NCBI GenBank assembly: GCA_021234155.1
Contig: JAJEKV010000046.1
Location: 1,132,280-1,196,279 of the forward strand
Direction: 5' to 3'
DNA: 64,000 nt
Origin: Isoetes taiwanensis
Taxonomy: Eukaryota > Streptophyta > Lycopodiopsida > Isoetales > Isoetaceae
Part shown: positions 45,470-56,659 of the stretch, piece after piece
Numbering within the stretch: position 1 is the first letter of the stretch
How the letters are laid out: each line of letters opens with the position of its first letter
Notes under the pieces: generated by a model
What the model was told of the DNA's origin: nothing
Seen by the model: the letters and a program-made list of their open reading frames with translations, nothing else
Databases searched by the model: none
Position numbers and translations under genes: made by a program

Positions 45470-48410
45470 ATGGCTGCTTCACCCAAATTTCCTCAACTTC
45501 AAGCTTCTGCTCCAAGGGATCCAGCTCTTTTTGAATCTGTGACTTTCTCAACACCAACTTTTCGAGATGCCCTAGCAGGCCCAAGTCGAGCCGTGGCAGA
45601 ACGACATGGGCTTTATCCATTCTCCACACAGGAACTCCCTGCACCAAATCCAGCGCAACTGAAGCAGTTTATCGCTCACATGATCAACAGCCTGGAAGGA
45701 TACGCCACCACGGTCGATGGCACCACCATTTTGCTCACTCCGCTTCTGATTTCTGAGGTATTCCAAATTCCTCTTAACAGACCTTCTTTATCTTGGGTTG
45801 CCTTACAGGACCAGGATGTCACTCAGTATGGCGCAGTTCCTTATCAAGCCAACATGCATCGACTCACCAACATTGCCAAGACCCACGATACTTTTGTAAA
45901 GTTTCTGTGGCGCAAATTCTATGGGTATTCCATCAAGAATACCCATATCAATAAACTGTTTTATAACACTGTCGTTATGGCCGTCTATTCCACTCATCCT
46001 ATTGATTGGCCACAAATTTTGTTCTTCCGCCTCCTCCATGAAATTGGTCGCGTCCGTGTAGCACCTTCTTCAGGCTCTGACACTTCTGTGGGTGCTCACC
46101 TTCAGGCCATCACTCGTCATTATATTCCTGTCACCCGCCCAGGGTCCCTTTCCACCTCGTGCATCCACTCATCAATCCTTTCATTCCCTTCCTCAAAACC
46201 AGCAAGCTGAAACTTCACGCCCTCCTTCTCCTGGTCATGATCAACATCAAGAAAAGCCTATTAATGTCTCCTCTTCCTCCACGGAGTCCATGCCCTCCAC
46301 TTCTCATCATGCTTCTCGGGCGTCCGCAGACCATCACCAGCAGGGGGCCCGCACCTCCACCTCCTCGCCAAGCCACGTATCAATACCCGGCCAAGATGTC
46401 CACGCTTTGTTGTTCTCAAGCTTCAGGACTCACAAGAAGTCTTCATGAATGGTGTTCAAGCCTACATAGAGGCCACGGAAGCCATTCACAGGGATCTTCA
46501 AGCTGCCAACATGCAAGTTCAATCTCTGGAAAACAAACTTCAACAAAAGCACGAGGCTCTTTTACAGGCCCGTGAAGACTGCACAAGATCAGACAAGCCT
46601 GCTTGCTAATCAGCGAGTTCGGGCCACAATCCACCATTCGAGAATTGCCGAGGCGAGGTCAAAGCTAAGGATAACCTCTGGGCGACAAGGATAAAGACCT
46701 TGCCAAACTTAACACCATGTACACAGAGCTCTCTCAAAATTACAACACTCAACTTCAAGAGCTCAAGGAGTGCAACGAGCAGCTCCCCTCTCTCCAAGAC
46801 CAACCCGACCCTGCCGCAAACTTCGGAGGTCACCTCTCTTGGACTTCGGCTTATAGAGGCACAGAAGCAAAAATTAATTGCTGACACAGAGATTGCCACG
46901 CTGCGACTCCATACTCCTGCGCAATCCTCTTCACATGGCACGCTTCCTCACAAAAGGTTAAAGTGATCAATCACGTCTCCTGCTGGAAAAGGAAAATCAG
47001 ATCCGTGACCTGGAAAATCAACTCCAGCATCTTTGTTCAATCTACGAAGACGCCCAAAATAAGCAAGAGGGCTATCTTGATGTTGCTGTCCATTTAAACG
47101 CAATTTACGCACTCGGCCCAAATATCTGATTATGTGGTTGCTTCGGACGCCACCTTTTTTTCTTCTCGTGGTGCGCAGATGGATGCGGAGTTAATGCACA
47201 GCCTCTCTACAACCCGACTTTTTACGGATTTGGCGGACCTTTCCATTGAAGATAAAGGCCTGCCTGTGCCCCTCTTAGTTTACGGCGGTGTCAACTGTGG
47301 AGGACACGGATTTGTTCATCTTCCAGAGTTGTTCAGCCCATGGCTTATATTTTTCATGATTTCTACCTAGCCGACACTTTCGGGACAAATTCGTGATGAA
47401 GCTTACATCGCATTTTTGAAGGCAATCATCATGCCCATTGGTTGTTATTGGAAAACAATGCGGTATTTGCGGGATCACCTTTCCGATCCAACACTCTACG
47501 ACCGAAAGTACATGCACGAGCTTGCTCGGCATTTACCTCTATGGCAAGCTAAAACGGCGGGTCTGAGATAAGGAAAAATTTAGCACATCCTCGAAGATCT
47601 TCCCTTTGCCGCATTTACATGCGACACCTCGGTGGCTATAATTCCCTGAGTGCTCTTTTCCGACAGCAAGACCATACCCACGGGTTGGGTTAATCCTCCG
47701 GTCTATACTTCGACTCTCGCCCAGACCCAGATCGGTGGTGCCGTGCTTCGATAAAGATCTTGTTCGAGAATTGAGCAGTTTCTCGGCACCACATACAGGT
47801 TTGGCTCAATCTCCTTATGCTTCATTAGGGGCACCTTGCGCCCTAAGGTTTCTTACCTCGGGATCGCGCTTTCCGTTTTGGACGCTCCATTTGGGAGGAT
47901 GGTGCCACCTTGGACCAAACCAAAAATTGATATATATTTGCCAATGGCGTGGTTGGCAAACGCCCGCCATCCGTCACATAACCTTGATGCCTTCTTGGAG
48001 AATGCCGCCACCTCACCCAGGATCCTTCCGCCTTCACCGCGCTGGCTTACATTGGCTGCTCTCAAGTGCCCTCGATAAGCTCGCTAAATCGTCGTCCTAT
48101 CTTTTATTGCAACCCGAATGCCAGCGTCGGTGCCTTCGGCCTCGGTTACCTTCTTCTCATGGAATGCCGTCATTCCTTCGCCGAGGCACATGTCGCCCTT
48201 GAAGACATGGTGCGCTCAGATTTCTCATTGATGCGGATCCCGCGACTTGGGCTCAACACTCTCGGCTCTTCAAAACACGCCCGAGGATCTCATCGGCGAA
48301 TTACCACAATGGCACCCGCCCTCATTCCCCGTGAGGATCATTTTCAAAATAACTGGTTCCCGCCATCCCAAACACTTCCTCCTTTTCTTCACCCCCGGAA
48401 AGTGTGTCGC
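45470..48410 (+). pseudogene. E2 long 3' accessory ORF, broken
   Basis: ATG at 45470 (MAASPKFPQLQASAP) opens a 247-codon frame to 46210. The frame is also open upstream to 45275, but alignment with E1 supports the ATG at 45470. Conserved blocks are DPALFESVTFSTPTFRD, LLTPLLISEVFQIPLNRPSL, FVKFLWRKFYGYSIKNTHIN and DWPQILFFRLLHEIGRVRV. After frameshifts come a Ser/Pro linker, a coiled-coil stretch (about 46400-46600 and 46690-46960) and C-terminal blocks matching E1: DLSIEDKGL (47241), AHVALEDMV (48190). Family not recognised beyond its resemblance in position to Athila/Tat extra ORFs. Confidence 0.75.
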
Positions 48411-48413
48411 TTT

Positions 48414-48425
48414 GGTGGGGGGGAG
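48414..48425 (+). other. E2 polypurine tract
   Basis: ggtgggggggag directly before the 3' LTR, matching E1. Confidence 0.85.
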
Positions 48426-49002
48426 TGTTAGTCCCAGACGTCCAAATACGTGGACTATTCATGCACACGACGGACCAGCTCAAGGCTAAGGATCCTGATC
48501 GAGCAATGTCACCGGGCCGTCCAAGGGCATGAAATTAACCAAGCCGCCCCGGGAGACCCGCAGTGAAAAAAGGCGTGCGACCACCAGAGGAGGCGCCTGA
48601 AATAAATGACGTCACCATCCATGCGCCATTTCAGGGGTCTCAAGAGGCACCGCCAATGTTCCTGCGTCGAGCCTCCTTCCGAGTCGGCACGAGATCCGAT
48701 TGAGTATCTATGTTGGGCCAAAGGCCATTGTACTATATATATGAGTAGATCTAGCCCTCACGGGTTAGATGAGTTTTTGGTCTTATCTCACTTCTGCTTC
48801 CTCTCTATTGCGAGAGTTCATGTATCACAGTTGATATCAAGGAGTTTTGTTCTCTTCATTGTGTTCTTCATTGTTCTTCTTGTTTTTTCTCTTTTTCCTT
48901 CCTTAGTTTCTTTTGCAAATCCCTACCGGATTCTCCTGTTTGATCCAGGGGTCCTCACAGCAGGGCTGTCTTGCAGGAGTTCCCGAACCCAGACCCCAAA
49001 CA
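48426..49002 (+). repeat. E2 3' LTR (577 bp)
   Basis: TGTTAGTCCC to CCCAAACA. TATA box near 48732-48745. Downstream of it identity with the 5' LTR is nearly complete apart from a short deletion near 48920 (the ctcgcgtgaaacag region of the 5' LTR). Confidence 0.92.
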
Positions 49003-49007
49003 CGAGT

Positions 49008-49480
49008 CTCAATATCAGAGATGTGTTGCCTCTCTGTAGCCAGTTGCTTTTTGAGCAACTTGGACACCGAGAACTATATCTCTTATGCAAGGCCTGCAAT
49101 CTTAGTAGTGTTCCCATCAACTGTCACTTGGATCTATTTCCAGCTTTCTATAGGATCCTGATTGGGTGTGTGCGAGCAGCTGCTGCTAGATTTAAGTATC
49201 AGCCATATGCCTATTGGCCCAAGTTTATTGTCTATGACTTTGCACAGGCTTCCTTTCTCATGATAGATTTGTCCATCTTGTCTTTACTACCTGTTATGTG
49301 TGGTGGGGGACCATCGATGTGCTCCTCCAAGAAAAGCTTGGCTGCTATGTTGCCATCTGGCAGTGATTTTGATTGCGTGGCTGCTATGCTACCATTCGGT
49401 AGTGACTCCGACATTAGTTTATATATTCTCTCGTGTCCAATTTGCTTAATCAAAAAAATTATTAAATTAAACGAGGTGAA
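49008..49480 (-). mobile_element. LINE-3, 5' part: start of ORF1
   Basis: Minus-strand frame from ATG at 49453: MSESLPNGSIAATQ, then DGNIAAKLFLEEHIDG. It stops at about 49232, then continues in other frames to KKQLATERQHISDIET at the E2 junction. That sequence joins in register of content with the coiled coil at 37540, so E2 sits inside this ORF1. The ORF1 product would be the RNA-binding partner of the LINE; no RRM or zinc knuckle is visible in this part. Confidence 0.65.
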
Positions 49481-50289
49481 AGATTGAGTAAGCTCATATG
49501 TCTTATCTTTATATTATATATATTAAAAGCTCTTGACTAATATCATCAATTGTATCTAAGATACTAGAAGCCGGTATTTCACGCCGATCAAGTAGTGAAA
49601 TCAACCCAAATTTTGATTTAAAAAAAGACCCACTGAAGTATTCGATCTATAGTATGCTTATTTCAAAATATATTAATAAGCTTATTTTAAAATACTAGAA
49701 TGTTCATTTTCAGGATTAGGAATTTGTTATCTGGTACTTAATAGTTGAAAAAAACGTAAAACTTTTGATCTTATGGAAGGCGGACCCATGAAAAACCGCA
49801 TGGCTCAGTAATACCATGGATTCTGCCTTTGTGGAGTAGGGCAAAGTCATCTACTGTGGGAGTCGTCCAAGGTGGAGGATTAAATTGTAAAGTTTCAGGA
49901 ATGTCACACGAAGACAAATAACAAAAAGATACGTTTCTGCAACTTCGATTGCTTGATAAACCAGGCCTGTCCTGCGATGGAGAGAACAGAGAGAAAGAAA
50001 GATTTTTATAAATTTTTCAATTTTTTTCAGTCGTAGATGCGTAAATTAGCATATCCAATGGCCAAGAATAATTTTAGCCTACATGGACAATCACGTGTAC
50101 AGTCTAGAATTAAAGAAAATGTTGTAGGGGTTGTTAGGCAAGCCTGCTAAAAAATCCCATGATTGAATGGATAATGCTATATTTAACAGAAAAGGGGGAG
50201 ACATCGAGTAAATCAGGGGCGCCCAATTCATCTCAGCATCCCGTCAAGCCTCCTTAGAATTCTGAAGGGCAATTTTGATGGGCTTCGCA
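49481..50289. other. Gene-free stretch
   Basis: AT-rich with no supported open frame or repeat. Confidence 0.4.
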
Positions 50290-50323
50290 TTCATCGTTGG
50301 CCGGTGCTCGGGCGCCTTTGTCC

Positions 50324-50565
50324 AACACCTCCTCATATGCCCTCGAGGCCCCATTTAGATCGACTATAAGCTGGCCTTCAGACTTACTCCCGAATGCTTA
50401 CGGAGGATCGGCAAGCATCTCACAATGCTCAATCTTTGGAGATTGCTCCAAACGTCATTCAACACCTCCTCATATGCCCCTTGCAGACGGACTATAAGCC
50501 TGCCAGCTCCTACTTACTCCCAGATGCTTACGGAGGATCTGGCAAGCATCTCACAATGCTCAATG
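50324..50565. repeat. ~135-bp tandem duplication inside LINE-2
   Basis: caacacctcctcatatgccc ... ggcaagcatctcacaatgct occurs at 50324-50433 and 50459-50565. It duplicates part of the endonuclease-RT linker coding region. Confidence 0.8.
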
Positions 50566-51559
50566 CTGGAGCAGCAGGCAGGCAGGCTGCAAAGAGGTAT
50601 TTTGGGAGAAGTCGCCTCAGCTACAGACCTTTCCGGGTAACTAGTGGTTCGATGCCGAGTGCAAAGAACGCAAACGCTGGCTCCGCCAAGTCACAGACCC
50701 TGCTACTTTACGGGTGCGGTGAAGCAATACCGCGACTTTCCTTAAGGCTAGAAAGGCCGGGTACATTGCGCGGCGATCAGCGAAAAATGTTCTTCCTCCC
50801 CGGAATGTCATCCCTGACATTCGGCGGAGAGTGCTTCAGGAGGCGGTCAAAGCCCACGGGGAAACATCACTTCAGGCCGGTGGGGGCAATACCCGCAGCA
50901 GCTCTACAACTCACGAAGGTGCATGGGCCGGCATTAATCCTCCGCCAGGCCCAAGAATGGAAATCACAGAGGCGAGGTAGCACAGAGGGTGAACGCCGTC
51001 TAGCCAATAGAAAAGCACGGCACCTTGATGGCATGCAGGCAGAAAGTTACTCAAGTGGGCGGGACCATCCATGGCCGTGCTTGATTGACATATTCAACAA
51101 GGCATTGCGGGAAGGGTTTTCCCCGCGAATGGACCACTAGCAGTCGCCCCAATCTACAAGGCAGAGACCCGCATTGCGACCAATTACCATCGGACCATCA
51201 TGATCAGCTTCGGTGTTTGCAAAGCTCCTCGGCGGTGGATTGGCAGGATGGGCGGAGACAGCAGGAGTGTGGGCACTCACACAGGCAGGATTCAGGCCGA
51301 GGCACTAAACCATTATCTTCATGCTGCGGACTCTGGTTGAGGGGCAGCGGGAACCGCCAACAAAGATCTCAGATTCTTGCCGTGACTTCGCCAAGGCTTT
51401 TTGATCACGGCTACTCGAAGGAAAAAGCCGTGGGCAAGATTGCGGCTGACTGGACATTCTATTGCAACCTCATAACGCGCAATACGGGGTTATATGAGAC
51501 ATGCACGTGCATTTTGCAAACAATAGGTCAACCATTCGAGAGCGTGATCGGTCGCCAGG

Positions 51560-52468
51560 ATGCTCTCTCTCTCTCCCACACTATTTGGCATGTATATTGA
51601 TCAGCTAGAGAGATGGCTCGCTGATAATGGAGGCACTGGGGCTCACCTCCTACACCAGATCATCAGGCAATTGATCTATGCTGACGATTTGGACCTCCTA
51701 GCACACACTCAGGCAGACATGCAACGCCATCTCGATGCCCTGGACACATTTTGTCATGTGACTGACATGCGTGTCAACTTAGCCGAAACCAAGGTGGTTC
51801 TGGTATTGTCCGCACGCCAGCCAAGGCCTCCAATCCTCACTTATCGTGGCCAAAATGTTGAAGTGGTGTCCGCTTACAAATATTTGGGGGTGGAATTCCC
51901 GTCGGCCATGAACTGGGACAATTCCATCCAGTTGCGAGCCGCAGCAGGTTGGAAGGCACTCTATGCAATGGATTACAATAGCCACAAGGCAGAGCTGTAT
52001 AATTGGACCCAACAATCGCACCTATTCAAGGTGCTAGTAGAACCTGTGCTTTTACACGGGGTCGAGGTCTGGGGCCCGGTGATCTCCCTCGCCACTTGGA
52101 ATGACTTGGAGCAGGTGCAGAAAGCTTTCTTGGCACGGGCCCTGGGGGTGAAGTCCACAGTCCCATACCAGATACTGCTGCAAGAAACATGCTACTTGCC
52201 TCTTCAAAGGGGGGCCCTTGACAGACACATCATCTATTTCCAGAACGTGGTCAGTATGGATGATACTCGTCTCCCTAACCTCACTTATACTGTGGCAATG
52301 GGGCCTCAACGCCTAAAAAGCCTCTTTGGCGAAAAAGAGCTTCGATGGGCCGATGGAATGTGCGAGGACAACAAAAGCATCAAGTGCAAGCGAGGCGATT
52401 GCCTTGATCTCGGCAATACCTTGACACATGCTTCCCTCAAGAAGCTATGGGATGCCAAAGACCCTTAA
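51560..52468 (+). CDS. LINE-2 RT C-terminal half, open 302-codon frame
   Basis: The longest intact transposon frame in the LINEs here. It starts inside the RT palm, shows the catalytic YADD and ends at TAA (52466-52468) before the zinc-motif segment, which is in another frame. It would not make an active protein alone, since the fingers and endonuclease are broken upstream. Confidence 0.75.
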   Translation: MLSLSPTLFGMYIDQLERWLADNGGTGAHLLHQIIRQLIYADDLDLLAHTQADMQRHLDALDTFCHVTDMRVNLAETKVVLVLSARQPRPPILTYRGQNVEVVSAYKYLGVEFPSAMNWDNSIQLRAAAGWKALYAMDYNSHKAELYNWTQQSHLFKVLVEPVLLHGVEVWGPVISLATWNDLEQVQKAFLARALGVKSTVPYQILLQETCYLPLQRGALDRHIIYFQNVVSMDDTRLPNLTYTVAMGPQRLKSLFGEKELRWADGMCEDNKSIKCKRGDCLDLGNTLTHASLKKLWDAKDP

Positions 52469-53109
52469 ACGAGTCAAGGCGGCACATTATCAATGCCACA
52501 TAAATCCCATATTGGGCGGGGCCCCATAATGCTACTACGCGCACTCATCTACCCATGAAAAAGCGCAGATCCATTGCCTTTATCCGCACAGGTGCACACC
52601 ATCTCTGGATTGAGACAGATAGATGGGTTGGGGAGCTGCGTCAGGAGAGGCTTTGTCAACGTTGCCAGGTTGGAGCTGTGGAAGATGAATGTCACACCCT
52701 TCAGAGTTGTCCAGCATATGATGACATTCGGATACGCTATCTTTGGCCGAAGTTGGTCCGTCTCGGCCGGCCCCACGATGAGATCTCGAAAGCACGAGCT
52801 TCGATCACGGAGGTTGGGCTCATACATTCAAGAGATCATAAATCCCTGACATTAGCTCGGTCCTCGGGCACTTACCTGATACATGTACATATTTCTGTTT
52901 CTATTTGTATTTGTATCTGTACAGTTTGACAGCAAACCTATTCCTGTCACGGTTTTTCCCCAAACAACCGCTTTAGAGCTGGGGGGTTTTTTTTAACTCG
53001 GACGATGAATACGCTTTGCTTGCGTCTCACTTTTGGGTCCCATAGGCCAATTGGTCTCCGTGGACGATAAAAACTCTATTCTATTCTATTCTATTCTATT
53101 CTATTCTAT

Positions 53110-54094
53110 TCATCCTCGATGATAAATGCAATATTAAAGAATCTTTTTCAGCTCGGGTTGGAGTTACTTTGCCTATGAAGTTACTTGGAAAGTCATAAAA
53201 GTACTCTAAAAGATAAGTGAGACATCTTACGAAGATGAACAAGGAGTCGCCCTAGCAAAGGGCAAAACAAAAATGCAAGGTATAAGCTACATGCATTGCA
53301 GAAAATTGTAAACACAACTCATTGGATAAAGCAAGTGTGTCCAAAATAGATTAATAATACACAAGAGCCCTCCCATACAAGTTTATTGAATCCAACATCT
53401 ATGTTCCATATAAATTATGTGGCACCCACCATTAACGAGTTCTATAATTGTGTTTCATAGAGATCTTGGAGCCACCCTTAACAAGTTTTTTTCAATCCAA
53501 GAATTGTGTTTCATAGATTATCTTGTATACAAATATTCCTGGCAGACACCATTAGACAGAGGCCGAAAATGCAATTGTGCCATTAGACAGAGGCCGAAAA
53601 TGCAATTGCTTGCACAGTAAGGTTCAGTAAAATGCAATTTTAACAGACGGGTGAAAATCTCGTAACATTCTTAAAAAAAATTATGCCACTTTGGCATCAG
53701 GCGTGGGAACCTGAAATGCATTTAACTGAACTTCAAATGTAAGAGCTTCCTGAGATTTTTTCTCCCTCTTTTTTGTATGAACACAATTTTGGGATAAGAA
53801 ATTATATCCGAAATGGGAATGCTGAAAGTAAATTATTGGAACGCTTAACCAGATCTCTCTAAGAAACATGGCTCTCTGAGAAATATGGTGTGCGAAACCA
53901 CAGCCTTAGTCAAACTATAACTTTGTAGATTTAATTTGTAATTGCCGCGATATGTCTCAACAACAAATGAGAATCAAATGACGTTTGGAAATAATACGCC
54001 AGAGCTACAAATGACTGCAAGCCATTTCTCACAACTATGACCGATGAATGCACAAAAGCAATTGTCCCTAGATGGACGAGCTTAGTTGTTCGTG
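53110..54094. other. Gene-free spacer between LINE-2 and the delta-COP gene
   Basis: Contains a 31-bp tandem repeat (ccattagacagaggccgaaa..., 53549-53608). The part nearest 54094 must include the delta-COP 3' UTR; no polyadenylation signal stands out. Confidence 0.45.
53549..53608. repeat. 31-bp tandem duplication
   Basis: ccattagacagaggccgaaa with its following bases occurs at 53549-53579 and 53580-53608. Confidence 0.85.
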
Positions 54095-56659
54095 CTAAGA
54101 CACTTGGTATTTGTCAGTAATAAGCTGTGTCCTCGCTGCAAACTTTACATCATCTCCATTCTGTATCTGGTTCACACTTGCAACCTGCAATGTACAGTAA
54201 AGCCATGTATAATATATTTGATACTAATATTGCCAGAACATAATACAGTACCTTTATATTGCAGAATGTTCTTGGAGAGGTGAACCTGACATCAACTGGG
54301 AAAAATACAGATGGATCTGTTGCTGGCACCACAAATTCCATGGTACCGCTGTAGGATTCACAATAAGATATCAGAGTGGGGTAAAGATTAGGTTCATATG
54401 CAACCAATGATGCTTACGTTCTGTTGGTACTATCAATAAGGTCAATTGACCATTCCAATATTGCCTTTCTGGCATCATACCTGTTAATGGAAAACGGTTG
54501 CAGAACCCATATACAGAAGGCAAATTACAAAATACGAACATAAAGACCTGAACTATTACCTCCAGTCACCATCCACCTGATTCACTGTTGGCGGGTCTCT
54601 CAAAGCAGGCAAAGGTATTGAAATCACAACATTATGTAGCTCAAATCTTTGTAAAGCTTCATATTCAATGTTAACATAACATTCGCCACCAGAAACTGAA
54701 GGCCAGCAGTTAACTGATATGGAAATGGCAGTTTTAAAGTGTCAGACACTAGCCTATATAGGAACAGCTATGGGCTCGCATGGGCATTGAAAACTCATGC
54801 CTGAATAGGAGGTTGCATCTACTTACTGGTCAAAGGCACAAACGATTCCTCCTTGCTCTGCATGCGCCACTTTAAGATAACAGATGCTGAACCGGTTGGG
54901 AAAGGTCTGCTTGGATCTTTCAGTGCAAGTATATTTTCTCTAGAATATAAGTCCTTGTCGATATTAGGATGGGTTTTGAATTGCACCTCATCATTCCTGC
55001 CCGTCTCAACCTATTCGCAAGAAACATATTAAACAAAAGCATGCATAGAATAACAATATAAAGCATCAAGATCACCTGTACACGAATGAAAGCATCTTCT
55101 TTCCTCTGTGCAACCAATGACATGGTGCCTTGTACTTCCAAATCTTCGAGGCCAATATCTTTCCTTAATAATACCTTCACCTTCTCTTCTACTGTGATGG
55201 ATACTGGCTCTGAAGAGGGAAGCACTGCTGCATTATTGCCCAAGCTTAGTGCTTGCACATCATCTACAATGACTTCCCCCTCTGCTTTTAGTGACTCAAG
55301 GAACTGATTAGCCTTCTGAGTCTTTCCTAGCTGCATACCACGTTTACCGGTGGCTGCACCACTAGTTGCAGATGTACGAGCTGTGGGAATTCACACCATC
55401 AGATGGGAACCAAGGTCATGATAGCATTCTAAAGGATTAAAATCACGGTACCTTTTGGCTTGCTAAATGGTTCCGCATCAATGCTCGGATTGAAAGCTCC
55501 ATTGCTTCCAAAACCAGAGCCAGTAGATGAAATCTCACTTATTCCATTGTCAAAACGGATGGGAATTGGCAATCCACCACTTTTGTCACTTCTAAGCTTC
55601 TCAAACTGCAGGACATATACCATCCCAAAATTAAGCATCAGAAAAAGTGCATATATTCAGAAGAAATGATAGCACCACACTTATGACCTTGCTCTTATCA
55701 ATTTCGTTGGCCTTGCGCTTCATAATATCCTTTGTCTCATTGATTTTGCTTTGAACCATAATTTGATGCATTTTCTCCTCATGACTGTCCATTTCCAGGT
55801 ATTGTTTTGCTTGCGCAACTGTAATAGCTTCCTTAAGCCCCATTGATATAACTTCATCGAAGGCAAATATGAGCTCAAAAGCAACCTTAATAATTCCCTC
55901 CTCATCCAAACTGGGGCAATAATCAGGCACCTGGTAATGAAATACAGGGAATATAAATTTCTAATAACATGAACAAACAAGCAAGAAGTCTAGAAATGTC
56001 AGCAATTCAGGATACCAGCTTTGAAAGTAGCCGCAGTGTTTCGAGATCCTCGAGGATGTTGCTCTGCTTGTTTGTCACTAGCAATAAGAACAAGTTCTCC
56101 ATTGGCTGATATACATACCGTACATTCTCCGTTTCGACATAAGTATGTTGCTTTCCAGTTCCCACCAGTTTTGGAAAAGCAGCAAGTAATCCTTCTATTC
56201 TAATCCTAGACATCTCCACAAACTGTCTAGAGACCAGGGCTGCAATGATATAGAAAATAATGAGTGACATGTTTTCTAAATCATATATAAAATGCACTAC
56301 TAGAAGAAATGTGGGTGTCTGATCAATCAGATCTAGTTTACGGCCATATATCTTAATTTGACATTGAAGAAATCCAGTTCGCGGATGGTGAAAATGTCCA
56401 TTTATTCGGGACGGGCAGATCCATTTAATTCCCAGACATAAAAAAAGACAACAACTCGAATCTCGCGTTCAGAGTAATTTGTACAACTAAACAAATGAGC
56501 TAACCTTTTCCAGTCTTGGTAATGACAGAGGCCGCAAGAACCACCTGCATAGAACAATGTAAAAAAGCAAATCAGACACGGCCAGCTATGGAGACCTCAA
56601 AGAGCAGAGGCGATGCATATTTCGTCAAATGAGCTGCGGAAAATTGTAACCCTTACCAT
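54095..56659 (-). CDS. Coatomer subunit delta (delta-COP), complete gene, 11 exons
   Basis: Delta-COP is part of the COPI coat that carries cargo from Golgi to ER and between Golgi cisternae. Exons: 56659-56657, 56544-56505, 56239-56016, 55930-55688, 55605-55452, 55380-55076, 55010-54827, 54713-54560, 54480-54418, 54348-54252, 54184-54095. They sum to 1,557 bp: 518 codons plus TAG, close to the plant family length. All junctions are GT-AG and phases agree. Exon 1 carries only the ATG. Residues 1-140 form the longin-like N-terminal domain ([55 protein letters not shown]). About 170-280 is a flexible linker, and 280-518 the mu-homology domain ([44 protein letters not shown]). No frame damage, so it is probably functional. 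Confidence 0.95.

Larger units (their letters stand above)
37546..49002 (+). mobile_element. E2: Ty3/gypsy LTR retrotransposon, same family as E1, degenerate
   Basis: 11.46 kb, flanked by tgagt (37541-37545) and cgagt (49003-49007), a 5-bp target duplication with one change. LTR ends, primer site, gene order, opposite-strand ORF and extra 3' ORF all match E1. Gag is interrupted by a 600-bp MITE. Many frameshifts and stops are present, but RT keeps F-Q-D-D. Inserted into ORF1 of LINE-3. Confidence 0.93.
50290..53109 (+). mobile_element. LINE-2: non-LTR retrotransposon with (TATTC)n tail
   Basis: The plus strand starts in the region after the endonuclease (LTPECLRRIGKHLTML), then PWFDAECKERKRWLRQVTD (about 50645-50700). 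RT core pieces in several frames are SLAPIYKA-like, QAGFRPR, and a YADD catalytic motif intact in QLIYADDLDLLAHTQADMQR (about 51670). 51560-52468 is one open frame of 302 codons covering RT palm to thumb/connection (YKYLGVEF, VLLHGVEVWG). The C-terminal zinc motif is at 52555-52730: RLCQRCQVGAVEDECHTLQS plus CPAY. The 3' UTR (52930-53073) has a G/C stem, and the tail of TATTC repeats is 53074-53109. No ORF1 is present; truncated at the 5' end. Confidence 0.88.
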
